A program made the position numbers and the translations under genes. Positions 1 to 5,826 of a DNA stretch of 9,545 nt are shown here, piece by piece; the stretch's first letter is position 1, and the number at the start of each line of letters is the position of its first letter. Below the pieces are notes generated by a model, which was not told the DNA's origin, made no database searches, and worked only from the letters and a program-made list of their open reading frames with translations. The DNA comes from Candidatus Omnitrophota bacterium (GTDB lineage Bacteria; Omnitrophota; Gorgyraeia; Gygaellales; Profunditerraquicolaceae), in contig JAQUSM010000028.1 of NCBI GenBank assembly GCA_028715095.1, positions 1-9,545 on the forward strand, read 5' to 3'.

Positions 1-208
1 TATCAATGGCAGGAGAAGTCTGATTAGCATAGCCATAACAACCCAAATGATCGGGCCTTAGGTCATCAATAATGATTAGAATTACGTTATAGCTTTCTTT
101 GGCCTTCGGATGCGTAGATTCATTAGAACCGGATCCCGCCAAAAATACAAAGCTCAAACAATAAATTGGCAGAAGTGTGAATAACAAGAATTTACATAAA
201 TATTTCAT
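1..208 (-). CDS. Sulfatase (alkaline phosphatase superfamily), N-terminal part only
   Basis: Only the first 69 codons lie in the window; the gene continues past position 1. The start ATG at 208 directly follows the TAA of the upstream gene (TAAATG), so translational coupling is likely. Residues 1 to about 24 form a signal peptide with a short basic start and a long hydrophobic core, so the enzyme should be exported. Residues 41-69 match the opening beta strand and metal-binding loop of type I sulfatases: NVILIIIDDLRPDHLGCYGY followed by NQTSPAID. The paired Asp48-Asp49 would bind the active-site calcium. The Cys or Ser that becomes formylglycine lies outside the window, so sulfate-ester hydrolysis cannot be confirmed. 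Related phosphoesterases and phosphotransferases share this fold. Its place at the end of a sulfotransferase/APS kinase cluster favours a sulfatase. Confidence 0.85.
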   Translation of the reverse strand, partial: MKYLCKFLLFTLLPIYCLSFVFLAGSGSNESTHPKAKESYNVILIIIDDLRPDHLGCYGYANQTSPAID

Positions 209-1081
209 TTAATCTCTGGATAAAATCCCTGTTGCGCAAGCTATGCCCCCTGCCGCATTGGCCAATTGAGTAGCAGGGACCTCGGCTGCTATCTTTATCC
301 CGGAGTCCTGATAAATCTTCTTTGTATACGGGCAGCCGGCGGACATTATAATTCTTTTAGGCGCAACCGTTACAAAATTCATAGCGTATTTTGTTTTTAC
401 CTCTCTATTTTCAGGGATAGCAATGGTTCTTATTTTGAATCTCTTTAATAAACCGATAATCTTAGGACCTGCCAATTCTGTCCTTACTAAGGCGGTGTCA
501 GAATCAACGAACTGCAAAACACCTAAAAGATGAAGCACCCCTCCAGGCGCAGGAACAGGCACACATTGAACGCCCTGCCTACTTAATGCATCCTTAATCT
601 CCAGGAATCCTTTTAAATTCGTTCTTCTGCCTACCCCTACCAAAACCGATTCTTCGTTAACCCAAAGAGCGTCGGCGCCTTCGAATGTTGCTATGTCCTG
701 AATAGGCTTAATTATGGAGATTTTTTTATTTTTAAGCGCCCTCTGAGCATATTTGACCTCATCTCTCCTTACTTCAGAAAACATCCTGGATAAAATAGCC
801 CCGCGCGGAGTCATAAAGAAAAGGTCTCTAGCAAACATCAGGTTGAATTTATATCTCTGGTCGGTAGACGCGATTCTATTGGTATTTATAAAATTAACCT
901 CTATTTTAAATTTTTTATACGCTTTAACCAGCTCGCCAAATTCTCTCTTCAGAATATCGTAGTCAATTATTTTTGTATAGAGAATTTTACCTGGTTCATC
1001 AATATTCTTAATCTCCGGAACCGGCATACTTAATAATACTGATTTAAGAGGCCGATATTCTGAATTCATATAACATTTCAT
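209..1081 (-). CDS. Amidinohydrolase of the DDAH / arginine deiminase family
   Basis: A 290-residue protein of the guanidino-group modifying superfamily (dimethylarginine dimethylaminohydrolase, arginine deiminase, amidinotransferase). The N-terminus (SEYRPLKSVLL) has the family's usual opening. Numbered from the ATG at 1081, the expected catalytic set is present: Arg85-Asp86 in FARDL, Glu134 and Asp137 in FEGAD, an RRTN segment near 152, His184 in VLHLLG, and the nucleophile Cys282 in AGGIACATG. The residue two after His184 is Leu where arginine deiminases have Asp (HLD), which leans toward the DDAH-like branch. No signal peptide or membrane segment is seen, so it should be cytoplasmic. Substrate cannot be assigned; arginine, methylarginine or another guanidino compound are all possible. 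It is coupled to the sulfotransferase upstream by a TGATG overlap and followed at once by the sulfatase. A GTG nine bases upstream is in frame but lies in the Shine-Dalgarno sequence. Confidence 0.85.
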   Translation of the reverse strand: MKCYMNSEYRPLKSVLLSMPVPEIKNIDEPGKILYTKIIDYDILKREFGELVKAYKKFKIEVNFINTNRIASTDQRYKFNLMFARDLFFMTPRGAILSRMFSEVRRDEVKYAQRALKNKKISIIKPIQDIATFEGADALWVNEESVLVGVGRRTNLKGFLEIKDALSRQGVQCVPVPAPGGVLHLLGVLQFVDSDTALVRTELAGPKIIGLLKRFKIRTIAIPENREVKTKYAMNFVTVAPKRIIMSAGCPYTKKIYQDSGIKIAAEVPATQLANAAGGIACATGILSRD

Positions 1082-2484
1082 CAAAACCACTCCCCGAAAT
1101 TATCCTTATCATACCCTAATTGCAGGCACATTTCTCTTATCTGGCTCATTTGTAAAAGAGGCAATAATTTTTCTTGTCTGTTTTTCCACCTGAATGGCCG
1201 CGGCTCTTCGGTTGCCTGTACTACAGGTAAATTTTCAAGCCCTAATTGACCAATACATTGACGGGAAACCCCCATAAAATCCATAATCCTCTCTATTTCC
1301 TGAATCCTTGCCCCTAATCCCTTTATAAGATCCTCATACCTGATAAGGCAGCGGTTTTCCCCCCGAATAGCCAGGTATTCTTGTATTGCTTTGTTGGAAG
1401 AATACCATTGGAAAGCGCAAACTTCCTCCAAGGGCTTATCAATATAATCTTGCCAGCCGGCAGGCAAATCATAGTTCCACCACCATTTACCCCATTCGCT
1501 TAACTCCGAATAACCGGAAATCTTTAACATTTTAACGCTGTTGCCAGCGGTTGGAATAAAAGATTGGAGTTTATGGGAGAAAAAACCCCTATGCAGCCAT
1601 CCATCGCATAAACCATTAATGCAGCCTAAAGGGTTCCTCACAAGCTGGATGGTCTTTATCTGCGCCTCAGGGAAAAAAGATGCAAGAAATTCCATCCGAT
1701 AAGAGTCGATAGATGTTTTCAAAAGCAGAGTATTGCCAAGGATGTCGGCTTCCGTGGCCTTTGCCCTGGGGGAAAGCATAATAAATGGAGGCTCTTCAAT
1801 TGTTAGCATATTATTGGGAGGGCCGGAGGAGATCTCAAGTTCAGGGAACCTGCTTTTTATCATTCGGACCGGCAAATCATAATAGTAAGGATTTATGATT
1901 TTGTATTTTTGCATTAAAGAACTAAGCAGTTCAAGGTAAAATTCCTCCTTGCAAAAATCCTTGCCGGTGTCTCTGTACGAAGCAAACGCCTCCGTGACCA
2001 AATCCTTAAGCGAGTCGTAAGAAAAACAAATTTGCGGCCACTGCATAGGTAACCGCAATACGATGTCTTCTATATATTCTTCTGCCAATAAACTATCCTT
2101 AAAAATATTATTTTCACCACCAGCCACAGATAGGTCGCTTATAAAATCACGTGATAGATCCGAGAAGATGCCGGGATTAACTGCCGTATCCTGCGGAATT
2201 TCATCAGAAGCAAACCTGCCGAAAGATAGATTGTTTAATTTATAAAAAGGTACGCTCTCGCCGCTTAAAGAATATATGCCGGGAATTTTCCTGAGCGTAG
2301 AAAATAGCAAGCTTGAGCCTGAACGGGAAGATGAATTGATAAAGACAACTTTCTTAATCTTACGCAGAGAAGTTTTAAGCCAGGTTTTCTCGGGGAATCT
2401 TTCCTCTATTTCTCGGAACGCGCTTTTTCTGAAATCAACTACGCGCCTTAAGCAATCCCGCGGGTTTCCGTAAACTAATTCCAT
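1081..2484 (-). CDS. PAPS-dependent sulfotransferase (467 aa)
   Basis: Predicted cytoplasmic sulfotransferase moving sulfate from PAPS to an unknown acceptor. The 5'-phosphosulfate-binding loop is at about residues 51-60 (SSSRSGSSLL), right after a beta strand (VVFIN). A second conserved block at 253-285 runs from LLLKTS to the 3'-phosphate-binding strand LVRNP (Arg283). RYEDLI at 382-387 is the usual late sulfotransferase motif. The protein is long for this group: about 190 residues lie between the loop and the second block, where acceptor specificity would be expected to reside. The C-terminal part has a Trp-rich stretch near 331-336. The ATG at 2484 overlaps the upstream sulfotransferase by 10 bp, and the TGA shares one base with the next ATG. 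It resembles the Sulfotransfer_3-like families more than the cytosolic aryl type. Acceptor unknown. Confidence 0.85.
   Translation of the reverse strand: MELVYGNPRDCLRRVVDFRKSAFREIEERFPEKTWLKTSLRKIKKVVFINSSSRSGSSLLFSTLRKIPGIYSLSGESVPFYKLNNLSFGRFASDEIPQDTAVNPGIFSDLSRDFISDLSVAGGENNIFKDSLLAEEYIEDIVLRLPMQWPQICFSYDSLKDLVTEAFASYRDTGKDFCKEEFYLELLSSLMQKYKIINPYYYDLPVRMIKSRFPELEISSGPPNNMLTIEEPPFIMLSPRAKATEADILGNTLLLKTSIDSYRMEFLASFFPEAQIKTIQLVRNPLGCINGLCDGWLHRGFFSHKLQSFIPTAGNSVKMLKISGYSELSEWGKWWWNYDLPAGWQDYIDKPLEEVCAFQWYSSNKAIQEYLAIRGENRCLIRYEDLIKGLGARIQEIERIMDFMGVSRQCIGQLGLENLPVVQATEEPRPFRWKNRQEKLLPLLQMSQIREMCLQLGYDKDNFGEWF
1090..1095 (-). promoter_or_regulatory. Ribosome binding site fixing the amidinohydrolase start
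   Basis: GGGGAG lies at 1095-1090 on the minus strand, with an 8-nt spacer to the ATG at 1081. It sits inside the 3' end of the upstream sulfotransferase gene. The in-frame GTG at 1090 begins within this site and so is not a credible start. Confidence 0.65.
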
Positions 2485-3500
2485 TTTATAGCTCTAGAGA
2501 TCCGGATAAATTTCAAAAACCAGAATTTTCTTAAACGTAACAGGTTATTTTTATCGGTAAAAAGATGCCCTACTTGCACCTTAAGCATTAAAAAGATCTC
2601 TTCAACCAAATAAGATATCTTAAACCTAATCCCCCTTGCACGGGCATTTTCCGAAACATAAAAAGGACGCTTCAGCTGATATAGAAAATAATCCAATTCT
2701 TCCGAAGCAATATTTTCAAACAAATCAATTTCATCTTTGCGTAATTCTACCTTAAACTTTTCAAAGTTGTTTTTCATAATCGGACGCGCGGTATTTATCC
2801 AAGCCGCGCTTATTCTTCCGCTTTTTTGAGCTTCCGGGGTATGGAAAAAATTAAGCATATTCTCCTGGTATGGCTCATCAAGAAAAGAACATATAGACTT
2901 GACCGTCGTTTCCGAATCACCTAAAAGGTTTTCATATTTAAATAAAAATATATTATGCTTATCGAGCTTATTCAGCCAATACATGCCTATTTGCTGTTCT
3001 TTTTTCCATACCTGAGCAGTATAATAAACACAATAGCGGTTAAAAATTGATTTCTTGGCCGAGGCGGCGACATCTCTGCCGTCCCTAACTATATACAGGA
3101 ACTTGGCAGACGGATAATAGTTAAGGATAGAGGCAACATGATAAATCATAAAAGTGCTCTTGCAGCCCCACCTGGCCTTAAAGGAACTTTCAAGATATTG
3201 GTTATATATAGAAAAGAATATGCTGATTAGATTCCTGTCCACGGCATCACGAAAAATCCGTTCCGCATTAAGCGTAACTGCCCACGGGTAAGGGTGGAGT
3301 TCTACCATTTTGACGACATCTTTAACCAGAGCTTTAAAATTAGCGTCATTTTTCAGGTCCCCGTATAGCGGTTCCAGCTTAGAAAAATTTTTCATGATGT
3401 GCGGAGGATGGGGAATGGCTATATTGGAATGGGTATTTAAAATCAACCTGAGCAGGTTCGTTCCTGAGCGCTCTGTACCGATAATGAAAATGGGGTTCAT
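2475..3500 (-). CDS. PAPS-dependent sulfotransferase (341 aa, Sulfotransfer_3-like)
   Basis: A canonical sulfotransferase. The PAPS 5'-phosphosulfate loop is at residues 7-17 (IGTERSGTNLL). The 3'-phosphate strand is at 137-147 (IVRDGRDVAAS, with Arg139 and Ser147), and the late motif is YENLL at 189-193. After the catalytic domain, residues from about 288 onward are rich in Arg, Lys, Phe and Leu and could form amphipathic helices that hold the protein at the membrane. That last point is inference; there is no clear transmembrane span or signal peptide. The gene begins 6 bp after the APS kinase stop and overlaps the next sulfotransferase by 10 bp, which supports one transcript. No strong Shine-Dalgarno sequence is seen before the ATG, so translation may depend on coupling. 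Low similarity by eye to the neighbouring sulfotransferases suggests different acceptors. Confidence 0.9.
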   Translation of the reverse strand: MNPIFIIGTERSGTNLLRLILNTHSNIAIPHPPHIMKNFSKLEPLYGDLKNDANFKALVKDVVKMVELHPYPWAVTLNAERIFRDAVDRNLISIFFSIYNQYLESSFKARWGCKSTFMIYHVASILNYYPSAKFLYIVRDGRDVAASAKKSIFNRYCVYYTAQVWKKEQQIGMYWLNKLDKHNIFLFKYENLLGDSETTVKSICSFLDEPYQENMLNFFHTPEAQKSGRISAAWINTARPIMKNNFEKFKVELRKDEIDLFENIASEELDYFLYQLKRPFYVSENARARGIRFKISYLVEEIFLMLKVQVGHLFTDKNNLLRLRKFWFLKFIRISRAIKWN

Positions 3501-3506
3501 GCGTAT

Positions 3507-4100
3507 TTATCTTTTAGTTAAATATTCTTTCTCTATAAGATATTTTATAATCACGCGCGTACATTCATCGGAAGATGATTTTGAAGTGTCTAAAATAAGA
3601 TTTGGGCGTTTCGGAGGTTCATAGGGGATGTCAAAACCGATTAAATGCCGGAGTTTCCCGGATTTTGCCTTTTTATATAACCCTTTAGGGTCTCTTTGGC
3701 TGCAGACGGCTAATGGACAATCCAGGTATATCTCAACAAATTCATCGGGCGAAAACAAAGAACGAATCATCCTCCTGCCTTTGTCTATACCCGACATAAA
3801 CGCACAAATAACGATTAATCCGGCATCCGTGAACATCCTGGCTATCTGGCCGTTTCTCCTGATATTCTCCAGACGGTCTTTCGTAGTATAAGTCAATTCT
3901 TTATGCAAATGCTGCCGAAGACTATCCCCGTCAAGCAGGTAGGTAAAATGATTCAAACGGTACAGCTGCCTTTCTAACTTATTGGCCAGGGTCGTCTTGC
4001 CGCTCCCGCTTATCCCGGTAAACCAGATAACAAAAGCTTTTTGTTTAAGCAGTTTTTCCCTGTCACGTTTCTTAACGGCAAAAACCTGCGCATACTTCAT
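3507..4100 (-). CDS. cysC: Adenylylsulfate (APS) kinase
   Basis: Phosphorylates APS with ATP to make PAPS, the sulfate donor for the flanking sulfotransferases. Numbered from the ATG at 4100 (197 aa, normal family length), it has the Walker A loop at 29-36 (GISGSGKT), LLDGDSLR at 55-62, ENIRRNG at 68-74, and the long C-terminal signature DCPLAVCSQRDPKGLYKKA at about 127-145, then GFDIPYEPP. The Ser of the family's FISPxR motif is kept (Ser103), but the surrounding residues are FMSGID instead, so Pro and Arg are replaced. ATP sulfurylase is not fused and not in the window, so APS must be made elsewhere. An in-frame TTG at 4118 would add six residues, but it overlaps the upstream gene; AGGTG seven bases before the ATG supports the shorter form. 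Confidence 0.93.
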   Translation of the reverse strand: MKYAQVFAVKKRDREKLLKQKAFVIWFTGISGSGKTTLANKLERQLYRLNHFTYLLDGDSLRQHLHKELTYTTKDRLENIRRNGQIARMFTDAGLIVICAFMSGIDKGRRMIRSLFSPDEFVEIYLDCPLAVCSQRDPKGLYKKAKSGKLRHLIGFDIPYEPPKRPNLILDTSKSSSDECTRVIIKYLIEKEYLTKR

Positions 4101-4107
4101 CGGCCGG

Positions 4108-4112
4108 CACCT
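4108..4112 (-). promoter_or_regulatory. Ribosome binding site fixing the APS kinase start
   Basis: AGGTG at 4112-4108 on the minus strand overlaps the TAG stop of the upstream sulfotransferase and sits 7 nt before the ATG at 4100. This favours the ATG over the in-frame TTG at 4118. Confidence 0.55.
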
Positions 4113-4887
4113 ATTCAATATTGTATTTCTTTACAAGATCCTTCCCAAAATAACCTGAAAGCCAATTCCACTCAGACTTAATTATATATTTCTTAAAGAT
4201 CATCTTGCTATGTTTGTTAAAAATCTTCTCCCCTGCCTTATAGAGCTCGGGCTCTTTATCATATTTATTTATTGTTTTACCTTTATGGGGAAACCTATAG
4301 ACTGAAAATTTAACCCCCAAAAAGTTTTCCAGTCTTTTTAATTCATTTTTATCTTTACTTATATCTTCTAATGTAGTAAAAAAGATGTTTTTCATGGGGA
4401 AAATGCGGCAAATCTGAGGAACGACCGTTGTATGCGCTATTTTTAGCGGATTACGCTCGATAATCGAACATACCTGTTTAAAGTTTAAATTTAATATTTC
4501 TTCTTTGTTTATATAATCACGCGCCACAAAAGGCAGAAACTTGCTATAACAGGTCTCCCCCCTTAATGCGACCAAGAAATGGGACCTGATACCTAAATAT
4601 GGGTTACGAATCACATAAATTAATTTATTTCTTTTAATATCGCCCTTACCCCTATAATGCTCACGGTTAGGTACAATCAGTGATTTATCAATGAGGTATT
4701 TTGCTCCGGATAAATCATTTTCCTCCCAGTTGGAATAATAATCTTTCTTTTCGACTCTTTTTCTGCAGGAAGCCTTGACAGTTTCGCCTTCCGCAAATCC
4801 TTTTTGACTGAGCAAAAAGTGCGTCATCGAGTTGGAGCCATTTTTGCATTGTCCGATAAATAAGATAGGGATTTTCTTAATGTCCAT
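4111..4887 (-). CDS. Sulfotransferase domain protein (258 aa)
   Basis: First gene of the sulfation operon. The 5'-phosphosulfate loop is at residues 12-20 (GQCKNGSNS), with Lys15 where classic sulfotransferases carry their catalytic Lys. The 3'-phosphate strand is at 91-103 (YVIRNPYLGIRSH), with Arg94 and Ser102 spaced as in the R-N-P-x5-S-H pattern of glycan sulfotransferases. LEDI at 173-176 and an FLGV segment near 189 complete the fold. It is therefore closer to the Sulfotransfer_1 (heparan/carbohydrate) pattern than its two neighbours. No signal peptide is seen. The gene is rich in Lys, Asn and Ile and looks more AT-biased than the rest of the window, a possible sign of separate acquisition. 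The ATG at 4887 is the only credible start; its Shine-Dalgarno candidate is weak and distant. The acceptor is unknown. Confidence 0.85.
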   Translation of the reverse strand: MDIKKIPILFIGQCKNGSNSMTHFLLSQKGFAEGETVKASCRKRVEKKDYYSNWEENDLSGAKYLIDKSLIVPNREHYRGKGDIKRNKLIYVIRNPYLGIRSHFLVALRGETCYSKFLPFVARDYINKEEILNLNFKQVCSIIERNPLKIAHTTVVPQICRIFPMKNIFFTTLEDISKDKNELKRLENFLGVKFSVYRFPHKGKTINKYDKEPELYKAGEKIFNKHSKMIFKKYIIKSEWNWLSGYFGKDLVKKYNIE

Positions 4888-5038
4888 TTTTGACCAATTT
4901 TCCCTTGGCTGAATCTTCGGCCGTATTAAAAGATTACTCGTTATTTCCCCGGGGAGACAAGATTTTTGGCTGCAAAAACCTGGCTATCTTTTCTGGAAAG
5001 TAATTTCTGATTTTGCTGCCTGCTCTTCTTTGCCAACT
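4888..5038 (-). other. Leader of the sulfation operon (about 150 nt, with inverted repeats)
   Basis: This is the non-coding stretch between the predicted transcription start (about 5038) and the first sulfotransferase ATG. It holds a perfect 10-bp palindrome TCCCCGGGGA at 4946-4955 and an inverted repeat TTTTTG/CAAAAA around CAGC at 4963-4978. A small hairpin at 4893-4909 would place GGGA in its loop just before the ATG. No U-tract follows either of the first two, so they are not terminators. I do not recognise a known riboswitch class here. Confidence 0.45.
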
Positions 5039-5044
5039 TTGGTA

Positions 5045-5073
5045 ATTATAGCAAAGTCCGCACTTTTAGGCAA
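5045..5073 (-). promoter_or_regulatory. Sigma70-like promoter of the sulfation operon
   Basis: On the minus strand the -35 box TTGCCT is at 5073-5068 and a perfect -10 box TATAAT at 5050-5045, with exactly 17 bp between them. Transcription should start near 5038. The -35 box lies only about ten bases after the stop codon of the lytic transglycosylase gene. No terminator separates that gene from this promoter, so read-through is possible. Confidence 0.75.
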
Positions 5074-5082
5074 GGACATCCA

Positions 5083-5583
5083 CTATAGATTTGCGCTTGA
5101 TAACTCTCCATACTTTTGGATGTAACTTCTTGTTTCTTCGGGCAATTGCCGGGTATCCGCGCCTTCTCCATACCAGCGGACCACATTTGTAATGCCCCAG
5201 TTGTAGGAAGCGATAAGGGTTTCAACCGATACCGGTATGCGGTAAAAATTAAGCATGTAGCGTATCCTGCCAAAATACCAGGAAGCAACTTTTTCATTAA
5301 TTGACGGTTTAAACAAATCTTCCACGGTGTAAGTTGCCTGATTCAACTCGTTAAAATCCCTAAGGCATACCTTCGAGATTTGATAAAGCCCATAGCATTC
5401 GGTACGGGAGTTAAAAGCAAGAAAGTCTCCGCCTGATTCGATAATTTTTATAGCCTGCAGGTTTATGGGTACTTCCGAATAAACAAAAGGAGTACATAAG
5501 AAAACCCCCAGAAATGTTCCTAAGACTAAGTTACGGACAGGGCCAAAGATGCTCTTTCTTCGGAATCGGCTTGAGCTGCGCAT
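5083..5583 (-). CDS. Small secreted lytic transglycosylase (SLT domain)
   Basis: Predicted periplasmic enzyme that cleaves the glycan strands of peptidoglycan. Numbered from the ATG at 5583 (166 aa), residues 1-17 are basic, 18-36 are hydrophobic, and a signal peptidase site is likely after VYS (36). The SLT core follows: IIESGG with catalytic Glu49, CYGLYQIS at about 63-70, the LIASYNWG helix at about 123-130 (usually AYNAG), and LPEETRSYIQKY near 147-158. This is close to a minimal SLT domain with no extra cell-wall binding module. Longer starts exist (ATG at 5595, TTG at 5640). The TTG lies upstream of the terminator hairpin, and the 5583 ATG has GGGGTGG just before it and gives the better signal peptide. 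The upstream c-di-GMP riboswitch and terminator imply regulated transcription. Confidence 0.85.
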   Translation of the reverse strand: MRSSSRFRRKSIFGPVRNLVLGTFLGVFLCTPFVYSEVPINLQAIKIIESGGDFLAFNSRTECYGLYQISKVCLRDFNELNQATYTVEDLFKPSINEKVASWYFGRIRYMLNFYRIPVSVETLIASYNWGITNVVRWYGEGADTRQLPEETRSYIQKYGELSSANL

Positions 5584-5595
5584 CAGCCACCCCAT

Positions 5596-5634
5596 AAAAT
5601 AAAAATGCCCTGGCAGAAGATCTGTCAGGGCATT
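5596..5634 (-). terminator. Intrinsic terminator in the riboswitch expression platform (hairpin 2)
   Basis: On the minus strand, AATGCCCTGACAG (5634-5622) and CTGCCAGGGCATT (5616-5604) form a 13-position stem with one A/C mismatch around a 5-nt loop. TTTATTTT follows directly at 5603-5596. This is a strong Rho-independent terminator. It lies between the riboswitch and the transglycosylase start, so it must be bypassed for the gene to be expressed. Confidence 0.85.
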
Positions 5635-5640
5635 AAACAA

Positions 5641-5668
5641 AAACCCTAAAAGGAGTTTCTTAGGGTTT
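5641..5668 (-). terminator. Upstream hairpin of the expression platform (hairpin 1)
   Basis: AAACCCTAAGA (5668-5658) pairs with TTTTAGGGTTT (5651-5641), giving 11 pairs including one G-U, around the loop AACTCC. TTGTTT follows, so it could be a weak terminator. Alternatively it is a switching element: its loop and 3' arm (CTCCTTTT, 5655-5648) can instead pair with AAAAGGGG at 5680-5673, next to the aptamer. Confidence 0.6.
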
Positions 5669-5675
5669 CATTCCC

Positions 5676-5760
5676 CTTTTGGCAGCTCCTCTATCCGTAT
5701 TAGCTCACCGGACAGGTAGCTTTGCGCCCCAGCATTACTGCTGGTTTGCCTTTATCAGTT
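5676..5760 (-). ncRNA. Cyclic-di-GMP class I riboswitch (GEMM-I aptamer)
   Basis: Read on the minus strand, the two conserved GEMM-I cores are intact: GGCAAACC (5750-5743) and CGCAAAGC (5726-5719). The P2 helix between them is CCAGCA/TGCTGG with a GTAA (GNRA) tetraloop at 5738-5735, the class's docking loop. P3 is CTGTCCG (5715-5709) paired with CGGATAG (5697-5691), and the aptamer closes with GAGCTGCC (5688-5681). The base I align to position 20 is G, not A, which favours c-di-GMP over cyclic AMP-GMP. P1 is not clear by eye. A promoter lies just upstream, and hairpins and a terminator just downstream. The controlled gene is the lytic transglycosylase at 5083-5583. Whether ligand turns it on or off cannot be read directly. 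Confidence 0.92.
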
Positions 5761-5792
5761 GGTGGTAAACCAAAATTTCAATTTACAATTAA

Positions 5793-5821
5793 AGTATAAT
5801 ACAATAATTGGCCAAATGCAA
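5793..5821 (-). promoter_or_regulatory. Sigma70-like promoter of the riboswitch-transglycosylase unit
   Basis: TTGCAT (5821-5816) and TATACT (5798-5793) on the minus strand are separated by 17 bp, putting the start near 5786. That is about 26 nt before the aptamer. The -35 box begins six bases after the lipoprotein stop codon, so the transglycosylase can be transcribed apart from the kor-gltX genes. Confidence 0.7.
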
Positions 5822-5826
5822 GGAGC

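Noticed and set aside
1082..1090. GTG start nine bases upstream for the amidinohydrolase
   Set aside because: It lies in the GGGGAG ribosome binding site; the ATG at 1081 has correct spacing and the family N-terminus begins after it.
3310..3624. Plus-strand frame of 104 codons
   Set aside because: Antisense shadow across the junction of APS kinase and a sulfotransferase, both of which have intact family motifs.
4946..4978. Leader inverted repeats as transcription terminators
   Set aside because: Neither repeat is followed by a U-tract on either strand.
5046..5297. Minus-strand frame of 83 codons starting MKKLLPG
   Set aside because: It overlaps the transglycosylase gene in another frame, runs through the sulfation operon promoter and has no recognisable domain; the SLT frame is clearly the real one.
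5584..5640. Longer transglycosylase start (TTG at 5640 or ATG at 5595)
   Set aside because: The TTG is upstream of and inside the terminator hairpin and gives a poor N-terminus. The ATG at 5583 has GGGGTGG before it and gives a normal signal peptide.
5676..5760. Cyclic AMP-GMP (GEMM-Ib) specificity for the riboswitch
   Set aside because: By my alignment the specificity base is G, not the A expected for the cyclic AMP-GMP subgroup. Alignment was by eye, so binding data would settle it.
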